NCBI RefSeq assembly: GCF_019402665.1
Contig: NZ_VSST01000099.1
Coordinates: 1 to 35,472 of the forward strand
Direction: 5' to 3'
DNA: 35,472 nucleotides
Source: Bradyrhizobium canariense
GTDB lineage: Bacteria > Pseudomonadota > Alphaproteobacteria > Rhizobiales > Xanthobacteraceae
The notes beneath the pieces were generated by a model, which saw only the letters and a program-made list of their open reading frames with translations, made no database searches and was not told the DNA's origin. A program made the translations under genes and the position numbers. Shown piece after piece: positions 21,808 to 30,702 of the stretch. How positions within the stretch are numbered: the first letter of the stretch is position 1; every line of letters starts with the position of its first letter.

Positions 21808-23343
21808 TCACGCCACCGCCGAGATCGGCCGCGGGCTCACGACGTATTCGCGCAGCACCTTGTCGTTGGAATCGACCTCGATCAGTGCGACATCGTAGGT
21901 CCAGAGATCGGCGAGATGCTGGAGCACGCGCTTGGCGTCGGTCTCGTTGAGCTGCGCGCCCTTGATGACATGGTGATGCAGGATCAGCCGCCGGTCGCCG
22001 GAGAGATCGACGTCGACCACCTCGATATTCGCGTCGATGTAGCCGACATCGTGCTGCCGTGCCAGCTCGCGCCGGACACGGCGGAAGCCGCGCTCGTCGT
22101 GAATGGCGTCGACCCGGATGCCGGCGCGCTCCTCGGGATCGTCATGCAGGTGGAACATGCGGAGATGCCGCATCAGCTTCGGACTCAGGAACTGGGCGAT
22201 AAAACTCTCGTCGCGGTAATTGGCCCAGACGTCGCGCAGCACGCCCATCACGTCGTTCTTGCCGGCGATGTCCGGGAACCACTCGCGGTCCTCGTCTTCC
22301 GGCCGGGTGACGATGCGCTCGATGTCCTGCATCATGGCGAAGCCGAGCGCATAGGGATTGAAGCCGGAAAAGCGCTGGTCGTCGAATTCGGGCTGGAACA
22401 CGACGTTGGTGTGCGACTGCAGGAATTCGAGAAAATTGCCGTCGCTGATGCGGCCCTGCTGATGCAGCTTGGTCATGATGCGATAGTGGACGTAGGTCGC
22501 CGTCCCCTCGTTCATCACCTTGGTCTGGCTCTGCGGATAGAAATATTGCGCGATGTGGCGAACGATGCGCAACAGCTCGCGCTGCCATGGCGCCAGCCGG
22601 GGCGCGCTCTTCTCGAGGAAATACAGCAGGTTTTCCTGCGGCAGGCCGAGCAGCTTGCGGCGCCGTTCGACGCTGAGCGCGGACCGGGTCTTGCTCTTTC
22701 CCGCCGGCACGGTGCGCCAGAGGTCGTTGAAGACCTCCTCCTCATGCTGGCGGCGGCGCCCTGCCCGCTTCTCTTCGGCGCGGAGATCGAGCTTCTTCTT
22801 GCCGGGATAGCGGTCGATCCCATGCGACATCAGCGCATGCGCGGCATCGAGGGTGCGCTCGACCTCGACGCGGCCGTAGCGATCCTCGCATTGCATGACG
22901 TAGTTCTTGGCGAAATCCAGATAGTCCAGGATGCCGTCGGCGTCGGTCCACTGCTTGAAAAGATAGTTGTTCTTGAAGAAGTGGTTGTGGCCGAAGGCGG
23001 CGTGCGCGATCACCAGGGTCTGCATCGTCGCCGTGTTCTCCTCCATCAGGTAGGAGATGCAAGGCGAGGAGTTGATCACGATCTCATAGGCAAGTCCCAT
23101 CAGGCCCTTGCGGTATGAGGCCTCGTGATATGCGAAGTGCTTTCCGAATGACCAGTGCTTGTAGAACAGCGGCATGCCGACCGACGAATAGGCGTCCAGC
23201 ATCTGCTCGGCGGTGATGACTTCGATCTGGTTCGGATAGACGTCGAGCCCGAGATCTTTCGTCGCCACCTCCTCGCAGGCATCCGTGATGCGCTGCAAGG
23301 TGTGAAAATCCCAATCGGCGCCTTCGAACAAGCGTTCTGTCAT
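21808..23343 (-). CDS. SpoVR family protein
   Basis: A 511-residue SpoVR/YcgB family protein. Recognised from 'MPLFYKHWSFGKHF', 'YEIVINSSPCISYLMEENT', 'HAAFGHNHFFKNN', 'MNEGTATYVHYRIM', 'FNPYALGFAMMQDIERI' and the C-terminal 'RRLILHHHVIKGAQL'. The name comes from Bacillus sporulation, but the family is widespread in non-sporulating bacteria. Biochemical role unknown. The start ATG overlaps the YeaH stop (ATGA), the third gene of prkA-yeaH-spoVR. Cytoplasmic, full length. Confidence 0.94.
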   Translation of the reverse strand: MTERLFEGADWDFHTLQRITDACEEVATKDLGLDVYPNQIEVITAEQMLDAYSSVGMPLFYKHWSFGKHFAYHEASYRKGLMGLAYEIVINSSPCISYLMEENTATMQTLVIAHAAFGHNHFFKNNYLFKQWTDADGILDYLDFAKNYVMQCEDRYGRVEVERTLDAAHALMSHGIDRYPGKKKLDLRAEEKRAGRRRQHEEEVFNDLWRTVPAGKSKTRSALSVERRRKLLGLPQENLLYFLEKSAPRLAPWQRELLRIVRHIAQYFYPQSQTKVMNEGTATYVHYRIMTKLHQQGRISDGNFLEFLQSHTNVVFQPEFDDQRFSGFNPYALGFAMMQDIERIVTRPEDEDREWFPDIAGKNDVMGVLRDVWANYRDESFIAQFLSPKLMRHLRMFHLHDDPEERAGIRVDAIHDERGFRRVRRELARQHDVGYIDANIEVVDVDLSGDRRLILHHHVIKGAQLNETDAKRVLQHLADLWTYDVALIEVDSNDKVLREYVVSPRPISAVA

Positions 23344-24623
23344 GGAGCGGCTTTCTCCTGGGCAGTGTCGCGGCGCTGAAACAGATCGTGGAAGACCGGA
23401 AAAATCTCGCTGCGCTCGCTGACCTTGCGCATCGAGAGCGGTGCGCCGCTGTTGCGCAGGCGCTCGTAGAGAGTCCAGAGCGAGGAGTCGGACAGATCGA
23501 AAGCGCTGCCGCCGGACTCGCCGACCTCGAGATAGGCAAAGAACTGGCAGACCGGCAGGATCTTGTCGGTCAGCAGCATGCCCGCGAGCTCGCCGTCGGA
23601 ATAGGAATTGTCGCCGTCGGAGGCTTGGGCGGCGTAGATATTCCAGTCCGACGGGCTGAAGCGTTCGCGCACGATCTCGTGCATCGCCTGCAGCGCGCTG
23701 GAGACCAGCGTGCCGCCGGAAGCCGGGCCGTAGAAGAAGGTCTGCTCGTCCACCTCCTCGGCGCGATCGGTGTGGCGGATGAAGACGATGTCGACATGCT
23801 TGTAGCGGCGCTTCAGGAACACGTAGAGCAGCATGTAGAAGCGCTTGGCGAGATCCTTCATGTGCTCGGACATCGAGCCCGACACGTCCATCAGGCAGAA
23901 CATCACGGCCTGGGCAACGGGCTTGGGCACCGTCTCGAAGCGGCGGTAGCGGATATCGAGCGGATCGATGAAGGGAATGCGCTTGGACTTCGCCTTCAGT
24001 TTTTCGAGCTGGGCCATCAGCACCAGACGCTCGTCCTCGTCCGCGCAGGCGGCGATGGCGGCTTCCAGCTCTTCGATCTCCTCCTTGCTGGGACGCTTGA
24101 GCGCGATACGGCGCGCCAGTGCGCGCCGAACCGTCCGGCTCACCGAGATGTTGGATGGCGAGCCCGACGTGGTGTAGCCGGCGCGCTGGATGCCCTCGCT
24201 CTCGGTGTGCGCGATCTTGCGCTTGGCAAGGTCGGGCAATTCGAGATCGTCGAGAAAGAGATCGACGAATTCGTCGCGGCTGAGCACGAAACGGAAGGCG
24301 TCCTCGCTGTCGCCTTCGCCCGGTCCGGAATCCTTGGCGCTGCCCTGGCCCGAGCGCTGGAGGTAGTCGCCCTCGATGAACTTCTTGTTCCCGGGCAACA
24401 CCATGTCGCGCGTTCCGCCGTCGCGGCGGAAACGCGGCTCATGCATGCCGTCGAGCGGAATGGTGACCTCGCCACCCTCCAGGACGTCCTTGATGTCGCG
24501 TTCCTGCGAGGTCTTCTTGACGGCGCCCTGCACCAGGGATTTGGCCCGACGCAAGAACCGCTGCCGGTTCTCGAGACTCTTGCCGCCAGGATTCAGGCGC
24601 CTGTCAATAATGTGAATCGGCAC
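23340..24623 (-). CDS. yeaH: YeaH/YhbH family VWA-domain protein (DUF444)
   Basis: A 427-residue protein of the DUF444 family. The N-terminus is basic ('NRQRFLRRAKSLVQGAVKK'), the middle has a Gly/Asp-rich low-complexity part (about 90-108) and a charged helix (180-213). A von Willebrand factor A domain starts near 238 with the metal-binding 'DVSGSMS' (Asp246-Ser250) and 'SGGTLVSSAL'. In E. coli the homologue YeaH acts with the kinase YeaG. Here it is 13 bases after prkA and overlaps spoVR, so the three proteins very likely function together. Confidence 0.94.
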   Translation of the reverse strand: MPIHIIDRRLNPGGKSLENRQRFLRRAKSLVQGAVKKTSQERDIKDVLEGGEVTIPLDGMHEPRFRRDGGTRDMVLPGNKKFIEGDYLQRSGQGSAKDSGPGEGDSEDAFRFVLSRDEFVDLFLDDLELPDLAKRKIAHTESEGIQRAGYTTSGSPSNISVSRTVRRALARRIALKRPSKEEIEELEAAIAACADEDERLVLMAQLEKLKAKSKRIPFIDPLDIRYRRFETVPKPVAQAVMFCLMDVSGSMSEHMKDLAKRFYMLLYVFLKRRYKHVDIVFIRHTDRAEEVDEQTFFYGPASGGTLVSSALQAMHEIVRERFSPSDWNIYAAQASDGDNSYSDGELAGMLLTDKILPVCQFFAYLEVGESGGSAFDLSDSSLWTLYERLRNSGAPLSMRKVSERSEIFPVFHDLFQRRDTAQEKAAP

Positions 24624-24636
24624 TTTTCCATCCGCC

Positions 24637-26580
24637 TCAACCGGCCTGCTTCACGCGCATGTACCATTCGACGAGCCGGCGAACCTGACGCTCGGTGTAG
24701 CCGCGCTCCACCATGCGTGCGACGAACTCGCCGTGCTTCTTCTCCGTCTCGCCGTCCTTCTTCGACCCGAAGGAGATGACCGGAAGCAGGTCCTCGACCT
24801 GGGAGAATATCCGCTTTTCGATCACATCGCGAATCTTCTCGTAGGAGATCCAGGTCGGATTCTTGCCGCCGTTCTGGGCGCGCGACCGTAACGAGAATTT
24901 GACCACCTCGTTGCGGAAATCCTTCGGATTGGCGATGCCCGCCGGCTTCTCGATCTTGGTCAGCTCCTGGTTCAAAAGCTCGCGATCCAACAGCTGGCCA
25001 GTGTCGGCGTCCTTGAAATCCTGGTCCTCGATCCAGGCATCGGCGTAGTCGACGTAGCGGTCGAACAGGTTCTGGCCGTAATCCGAGTAGGATTCGAGAT
25101 AAGCCTTCTGGATCTCGTTGCCGATGAACTCGGCATAACGCGGTGCAAGGTCCGCCTTGATGAATTCGAGGTAGCGCTTCTCGACTTCCTCGGGCAGCTG
25201 CTCGCGCTTGATCGATTGCTCCAGCGCGTACATCAGATGCACGGCGTCGGCGGCGACTTCCTGCGGATCGTGGTTGAAGGTCGCAGCCAGGATCTTGAAG
25301 GCAAAGCGGGTGGAAACACCGTCCATGCCCTCGTCGACGCCGGCGGCATCGCGATATTCCTGGACGCTGCGCGCCTTCGGATCGGTCTCCTTCAGGCTCT
25401 CGCCGTCGTAGACCCTCATCTTGGCGTAGGTCGTGGAATTTTCGTGCTTGCGCAGGCGCGACATCACCGAGAACCGCGCCAGCGTTTCCAGCGTCGCGGG
25501 CGCGCAAGGCGCGGCCGCGAGCTCGGAGCCCTGGATCAGCTTCTCGTAGATCTTCTGCTCCTCCGTGATCCGCAGGCAGTACGGCACCTTGATCACGCAG
25601 ATGCGGTCGATGAAGGCCTCGTTGTTCTTGTTGGCCTTGAAGCTCGACCACTCGGCTTCGTTGGAGTGCGCGAGGATGACGCCGGTGAACGGAATCGCGC
25701 CGATGTTCTCGGTGCCGATGTAGTTGCCTTCCTGCGTCGCGGTGAGCAGCGGATGCAGCATCTTGATCGGCGCCTTGAACATCTCGACGAACTCGAGCAC
25801 GCCCTGGTTGGCGCGGTTGAGGCCGCCGGAATAGCTGTAAGCGTCGGGATCGTTCTGCGCGTAGGTTTCGAGCTTGCGGATGTCGACCTTGCCGACCAGA
25901 GAGGAGATGTCCTGGTTGTTCTCGTCACCCGGCTCGGTCTTGGCGATGCCGATCTGGCGCAGCCGCGACGGCTGGATTTTTGCGACACGAAACTGGGAAA
26001 TGTCGCCGCCGAAGGCTTCCAGCCGCTTGTAGCACCACGGGCTCATCAGGCCGGTGAGACGGCGGCGCGGAATGCCGTATTTCTCTTCCAGCATCGGGCC
26101 GAGCTGATCCGGATCGAACAGGCTGAGCGGACTTTCGAACACGGGCGAGAGCTCGTCGCCAGCCTTGAGCACGTAGATCGGATGCACTTCCATCAGCGAC
26201 TTCAGCCGCTCGGCGAGCGAGGATTTGCCGCCGCCGACCGGACCGAGCAGATACAGGATCTGCTTACGCTCTTCGAGGCCCTGCGCCGCGTGACGGAAGA
26301 AACCGACGATGCGCTCGATGGTTTCTTCCATGCCGTAGAAGCCGGCGAAGGCCGGATAGGTGCGGATCGTGCGGTTCAAAAAAATACGGCCAAGGCGTGG
26401 GTCCTTGGCCGTGTCAATCGTCTGGGGCTCACCGATCGCTGCTAGCAGTCGTTCGGCCGCGTTCGCGTATTTCATGGGATCGCTTCGACACGATTCCAGA
26501 TATTCCGCCATCGACATGTCGTGTTGGCTTCTCGCCTCGAACGACTTAGCGAAAGCGTTGAATAGAGAATCGTTGTACAT
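24637..26580 (-). CDS. prkA: PrkA family serine protein kinase (YeaG)
   Basis: A 647-residue AAA+-like protein kinase. Walker A is 'GPVGGGKSS' (113-121). The N-terminal PrkA AAA region covers about 20-390 and the C-terminal PrkA domain about 400-640 ('DYGQNLFDRYVDYADAWIEDQDF', 'TWISYEKIRDVIEKRIFSQVEDLLPVISF'). YeaG of E. coli is involved in nitrogen-starvation and stationary-phase survival. The start ATG 26580 has GGAGAGGGATC directly before it. An EcfG-type promoter at 26615-26640 would yield a leader of about 28 bases. First gene of the prkA-yeaH-spoVR operon. Confidence 0.95.
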   Translation of the reverse strand: MYNDSLFNAFAKSFEARSQHDMSMAEYLESCRSDPMKYANAAERLLAAIGEPQTIDTAKDPRLGRIFLNRTIRTYPAFAGFYGMEETIERIVGFFRHAAQGLEERKQILYLLGPVGGGKSSLAERLKSLMEVHPIYVLKAGDELSPVFESPLSLFDPDQLGPMLEEKYGIPRRRLTGLMSPWCYKRLEAFGGDISQFRVAKIQPSRLRQIGIAKTEPGDENNQDISSLVGKVDIRKLETYAQNDPDAYSYSGGLNRANQGVLEFVEMFKAPIKMLHPLLTATQEGNYIGTENIGAIPFTGVILAHSNEAEWSSFKANKNNEAFIDRICVIKVPYCLRITEEQKIYEKLIQGSELAAAPCAPATLETLARFSVMSRLRKHENSTTYAKMRVYDGESLKETDPKARSVQEYRDAAGVDEGMDGVSTRFAFKILAATFNHDPQEVAADAVHLMYALEQSIKREQLPEEVEKRYLEFIKADLAPRYAEFIGNEIQKAYLESYSDYGQNLFDRYVDYADAWIEDQDFKDADTGQLLDRELLNQELTKIEKPAGIANPKDFRNEVVKFSLRSRAQNGGKNPTWISYEKIRDVIEKRIFSQVEDLLPVISFGSKKDGETEKKHGEFVARMVERGYTERQVRRLVEWYMRVKQAG

Positions 26581-26614
26581 GATCCCTCTCCGCGTGAGTT
26601 CCGCTACACAATTG

Positions 26615-26640
26615 AACGAAAGCAGCGACCGGACCGTTCC
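26615..26640 (-). promoter_or_regulatory. EcfG (general stress sigma)-type promoter of prkA operon
   Basis: Read on the minus strand, GGAAC (26640-26636) is followed by exactly 17 bases and then CGTT (26618-26615). This is the consensus of promoters used by EcfG, the PhyR/NepR-controlled general stress sigma factor of alphaproteobacteria. The predicted start is near 26608, leaving a short leader with the GGAGAGGG ribosome site. The rest of the gap 26581-26879 shows no gene or repeat. Confidence 0.78.
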
Positions 26641-26879
26641 TTAGCGCCACTCTCGAATCAGCGTGAGCACATGACGATCATTCGACACCCGGGCGCCTTC
26701 TCGGCGCAACGCACAACGTAGGCACAGGGTGAGTTACGAACAGGCACCTGCCTGATATTTGAGCGAATCTTTGTCTATATTGGCTCATTTCCAGAAAATG
26801 TCACTCGCTCGCAACATCCGGGCGTTACCGGGGATGCGTTCATCCGGCCTCGCATCATAGCGGTCTGCGAACGGCGATC

Positions 26880-27509
26880 TTATGACGCTTGTGCGGCGAA
26901 GCCTTGCGTGCCGCGTTCATCTTCCTGCTGCAATGCGGTGCGCGGACCGCCGGCAGCGTGATAGTCGCGGCAAGCGCGCAGCAGTGTATCAAAATCGGTC
27001 GCCAGGCCCTCCGACCGGATGACGATGCGATCGTCCCTCACGCAGCGGGCCAAGCCGCGGATGCTGCAGAGCTGCCGCTGCAAGGCCGGCGTCGGCGTCA
27101 GCACGATCACCTTGCGCCCGCGGCGTTCTTCAGCCGAAATCTCCGCGATCGAGTCCCACAGCAGAAATTCATTGCCGATGCGGAGATCGCGGATGCCATA
27201 GGGGGTGACGATCACCACCGATCCCCGCTCGGCGGGGAGCATCCAGATCAGCCGACCGGTCATCACGGCGAACACCACCACGCCGGCAGAGCCGACCGTC
27301 GCGTCGTAATCGCCAAAAGCGCTCGACCAGCCCAAGGCGAGCGTTGCGCTGAGCAGCGTCATGGCGAAGCCCGCTACGACCAGCAGCCGCGTTTGGGTCG
27401 TACACGGACCGATTTCGAGATCGTGGGACGCATCGACGCATCCGGTCGACGTGACCGACTGGGGGCTGTCTGTGACAGCGAGCGCCAGACGGTCATGATG
27501 TGCTTGCAT
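26880..27509 (-). CDS. membrane protein of unknown function
   Basis: A 209-residue protein with two adjacent membrane segments, about residues 41-61 ('LLVVAGFAMTLLSATLAL') and 70-90 ('VGSAGVVVFAVMTGRLIWML'). A cytoplasmic tail follows with 'VIVTPYGIRDLRIGNEFLLWDSIAEI', which looks like a small PH-like domain of the kind seen in YdjM/STM3941-type membrane proteins. Start 27509 is chosen because GGGGGA precedes it by about 6 bases; upstream in-frame ATGs at 27524, 27530 and 27545 are alternatives, the last giving 221 residues. No function assigned. It is divergent from tal-pgi. Confidence 0.68.
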   Translation of the reverse strand: MQAHHDRLALAVTDSPQSVTSTGCVDASHDLEIGPCTTQTRLLVVAGFAMTLLSATLALGWSSAFGDYDATVGSAGVVVFAVMTGRLIWMLPAERGSVVIVTPYGIRDLRIGNEFLLWDSIAEISAEERRGRKVIVLTPTPALQRQLCSIRGLARCVRDDRIVIRSEGLATDFDTLLRACRDYHAAGGPRTALQQEDERGTQGFAAQAS

Positions 27510-27839
27510 GCTTTCCCCCAGCATGGCCATTCGCGACCGAGCCACGATGCATCAGCCGGACCGGAATCCGCTGATGAGTACTCCGCGCAGCCGCTAGCGG
27601 CGAGGCGAGACAGCTGGCGTTACACAACAAGGGCCCGACCGATTCCTCACGGCCAACGACCTTTTTACGCAACTCGGCTCCCTTTACGCGGATCGCCATG
27701 ATCGCGACGGAGTTACACTGGAGGATATGACGCCCATACCCTTGATTGGTTCCCTCAAGGAAGCATGTAAGCTAGAGGATAGCGCGTCAGGACCGGCGCG
27801 GAAACCCCTCGCCCGCAGGCTTGGAGATAAATTAGCATC
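27510..27839. other. intergenic region between divergent genes, upstream of tal-pgi
   Basis: A 330-base gap holding the promoter of the pentose phosphate operon and that of the membrane protein. A perfect palindrome GCCGCTAGCGGC is at 27590-27601, and a TTGATT...TAAGCT pair (27742, 27768) has too wide a spacer (20) to be called. No gene, repeat family or recognised operator is seen. GGAG at 27824-27827 is 12 bases before the tal-pgi ATG. Confidence 0.4.
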
Positions 27840-30689
27840 ATGAATCCCGTCAAAGAACTGGAAAAGCACGGACAAGCCGTCTGGCTGGACTTCCTGGCCC
27901 GCGGCTTCATCGCCAAGGGCGACCTGAAGCGGCTGATCGACACCGACGGCGTCAAGGGCGTCACCTCCAACCCCTCGATCTTCGAGAAAGCGATCGGCAG
28001 CTCGGACGAGTACGACGCGCCGATCGGCAAGGCGTTGAAGCGCGGCGATCGGTCGGTCGCCGACCTGTTCGAGGCCGTCGCGGTCGAGGACATCCAGAAC
28101 GCCGCCGACGTGCTGCGCCCGGTCTACGACCGCCTCAACGGTGGCGACGGCTATGTCAGCCTTGAAGTCTCGCCCTATCTGGCGATGGACACCGCTGGCA
28201 CGGTCACCGAGGCGCGGCGGCTCTGGAAGGACGTCAACCGCAAGAACCTGATGGTGAAGGTGCCGGCAACGCCGGAGGGCCTGCCGGCGATCGAGACCCT
28301 GATCGGCGAGGGCATCAGCATCAACATCACGCTGCTGTTCTCCAAGGCAGTCTACCTTCAGGTCGCCGAGGCCTATCTCGCGGGCCTGGAGACATACGTC
28401 GCCGGTGGCGGCGACCCCTCGCATGTCGCGAGCGTGGCCAGCTTCTTCGTCAGCCGCATCGACAGCATGGTCGACAAGCAGCTCGACGAGAAGATCGCTC
28501 GCGCCAACGATCCGTCCGAGAAGGAGCGGCTGGCCGCGCTGAAGGGCAAGGTCGCGATCGCCAATGCCAAGGTCGCCTATCAGGATTACAAGCGCCTGTT
28601 CTCAGGTCCCCGCTGGGACAAGCTCGCCGCCAAGGGCGCCAAGCCGCAGCGCATGCTGTGGGCCTCGACCGGCACCAAGAACAAGGATTACAGCGACGTC
28701 CTCTATGTCGAGGAGCTGATCGGCCCCGACACCATCAACACCGTGCCGCCGGCGACGCTCGACGCATTCCGTGACCACGGCAAGCCGCGCGACAGCCTTG
28801 AAGAAAACCTCGACGACGCCCGCCGCGTGCTGGAAGAGCTGGAGCGCTCCGGCGTCTCGCTCGACGCCATCACCGAGGAGCTCGTCAAGGATGGCGTCAA
28901 GCAGTTTGCCGACGCCGCCGACAAGCTCTATGGCGCGGTCGCCCACAAGCGCGCCACCGTGCTCGGGCCCGCGATCGACCGCCAGCTGCTCTCGCTCGGC
29001 GACGGTCTCGGCAAGGCCGTGGCCAAGAGCACTGAGGAATGGCGCGCGTCGGCCAAGATCCGCCGGCTGTGGCAGCGCGACAAATCGGTCTGGACCGGCA
29101 CCGACGAGGACAAATGGCTCGGCTGGCTCGACAGCGCCGCCAAGGCCGACATCGCCGACTATGAGGATTATGCCAGTCGCGTGAAAGGCCAGAAATTCTC
29201 CGACGCCGTCGTGCTCGGCATGGGCGGATCAAGCCTCGGGCCGGAGGTGCTGGCCGAGACCTTCGGCAAGAAGCCCGGGTTCCCGAAGCTGCACGTGCTG
29301 GATTCCACCGATCCGGCGCAGGTGCGGGCGATGGAGGCCAGGATCGACATCGCCAACACCGTTTTCATCGTCTCAAGCAAGTCCGGCGGCACCACCGAAC
29401 CGAATGCGATGAAGGATTATTTCCACGAGCGCGTCACGCAGGCGGTCGGGCCGAAGGTCAAGACCGGCCATCGCTTCATTGCGGTCACCGATCCCGGATC
29501 GTCGCTGGAGAAGGCGGCGAAGACGCTGAGCTATGCGCGCATCTTCCACGGCGAGCCCTCCATCGGCGGACGCTATTCGGTGCTCTCGCCGTTCGGCCTG
29601 GTGCCGGCGGCAACTGCGGGCATCGACATCAAGACCTTCGTCAAGCATGCGCTGGCGATGGCCCGCTCCTGCGGACCGGACGTGCCGCCGGCCGAGAACC
29701 CCGGCGTGCAGCTCGGCCTTGCCATGGGCCATGCAGCGCTCGAAGGCCGCGACAAGGTGACGATCCTGTCGTCGAAGAGGATCGCCGATTTCGGCGCCTG
29801 GGCTGAGCAGCTCATCGCGGAATCGACCGGCAAGGATGGCAAGGGTCTGATCCCGATCGACGGCGAGCCGCTGGGCGAGCCGGCAGTCTACGGCAATGAC
29901 CGGCTCTTCATCGACATCCGTATCGAGGGCGAAGCGGACGCCGCCCATGACTCGCAGCTTGCCGCGGTCGAAGCGGCCGGTCATCCCGTCGTGCGCATCG
30001 TGATGAAGTCGATCGATCATCTCGGCCAGGAGTTCTTCCGCTTCGAGATGGCAACGGCGGTGGCGGGCAGCATCCTCGGCATCAACCCGTTCGACCAGCC
30101 GGACGTGGAAGCGGCCAAGATCAAGACCCGAGAGCTCACCGCGTCATTCGAAAAGACCGGCGCGCTGCCGGCCGAGCAGCCGGTGGTCAGCACCAATGAG
30201 GCCGATCTCTACACCGACGAGACCAACGCCGCGGCCCTGCGCGCCGCCGGCGCCAACGGCGACCTCACCTCATGGCTGAAGGCGCATCTGTCGCGCTCCA
30301 ACCATGGCGATTATGTCGCCCTGCTCGGCTACATCGCGCGCGACAAGGCGACGATCGACGCACTCCAGACCATGCGGCTCGAAGTGCGCGAGAAGCGACA
30401 TGTCGCAACCTGCGCCGAGTTCGGACCGCGTTTCCTGCACTCGACAGGACAGGCCTACAAGGGCGGCCCCGACAGCGGCGTGTTCCTCCAGATCACCGCC
30501 GACGATGCCAGGGACCTGCCGGTGCCGGGCCAGAAGGCCAGCTTCGGCGTCATCAAGGCCGCGCAGGCGCGCGGCGACTTCGACGTGCTCACCGAGCGCG
30601 GCCGGCGCGCGCTGCGGGTCCACCTGAAGGGCGGGCTCAAGAAGGGTCTCGCGGCGCTCAATGCCGCGCTCAACGACGCACTGAACTAA
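27840..30689 (+). CDS. bifunctional transaldolase / glucose-6-phosphate isomerase
   Basis: A 949-residue fusion. Residues about 1-375 are transaldolase ('DGVKGVTSNPSIFEKAI', 'VSLEVSPYLA', Schiff-base Lys140 in 'NLMVKVPATPEGLPAI', 'ISINITLLFS', 'LWASTGTKN'). Residues about 400-949 are phosphoglucose isomerase ('GMGGSSLGPEVLAETFG', 'VSSKSGGTTEPNAM', 'GGRYSVLSPFGLVPAA', 'GNDRLFIDI'). It links the non-oxidative pentose phosphate reactions (sedoheptulose-7-P plus glyceraldehyde-3-P) with glucose-6-P / fructose-6-P interconversion, since both halves make or use fructose-6-P. It heads the gnd-zwf-pgl-gntK-HAD cluster, 13 bases before gnd. Natural fusion of this kind is known in several bacteria; both catalytic cores look intact. 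Cytoplasmic. Confidence 0.96.
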   Translation: MNPVKELEKHGQAVWLDFLARGFIAKGDLKRLIDTDGVKGVTSNPSIFEKAIGSSDEYDAPIGKALKRGDRSVADLFEAVAVEDIQNAADVLRPVYDRLNGGDGYVSLEVSPYLAMDTAGTVTEARRLWKDVNRKNLMVKVPATPEGLPAIETLIGEGISINITLLFSKAVYLQVAEAYLAGLETYVAGGGDPSHVASVASFFVSRIDSMVDKQLDEKIARANDPSEKERLAALKGKVAIANAKVAYQDYKRLFSGPRWDKLAAKGAKPQRMLWASTGTKNKDYSDVLYVEELIGPDTINTVPPATLDAFRDHGKPRDSLEENLDDARRVLEELERSGVSLDAITEELVKDGVKQFADAADKLYGAVAHKRATVLGPAIDRQLLSLGDGLGKAVAKSTEEWRASAKIRRLWQRDKSVWTGTDEDKWLGWLDSAAKADIADYEDYASRVKGQKFSDAVVLGMGGSSLGPEVLAETFGKKPGFPKLHVLDSTDPAQVRAMEARIDIANTVFIVSSKSGGTTEPNAMKDYFHERVTQAVGPKVKTGHRFIAVTDPGSSLEKAAKTLSYARIFHGEPSIGGRYSVLSPFGLVPAATAGIDIKTFVKHALAMARSCGPDVPPAENPGVQLGLAMGHAALEGRDKVTILSSKRIADFGAWAEQLIAESTGKDGKGLIPIDGEPLGEPAVYGNDRLFIDIRIEGEADAAHDSQLAAVEAAGHPVVRIVMKSIDHLGQEFFRFEMATAVAGSILGINPFDQPDVEAAKIKTRELTASFEKTGALPAEQPVVSTNEADLYTDETNAAALRAAGANGDLTSWLKAHLSRSNHGDYVALLGYIARDKATIDALQTMRLEVREKRHVATCAEFGPRFLHSTGQAYKGGPDSGVFLQITADDARDLPVPGQKASFGVIKAAQARGDFDVLTERGRRALRVHLKGGLKKGLAALNAALNDALN

Positions 30690-30702
30690 GGGAATTCCTC
30701 AA

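Noticed and set aside
27590..27601. Palindrome GCCGCTAGCGGC upstream of tal-pgi as an operator
   Set aside because: It is GC-rich, far (about 240 bases) from the start codon and not repeated; too weak to call.
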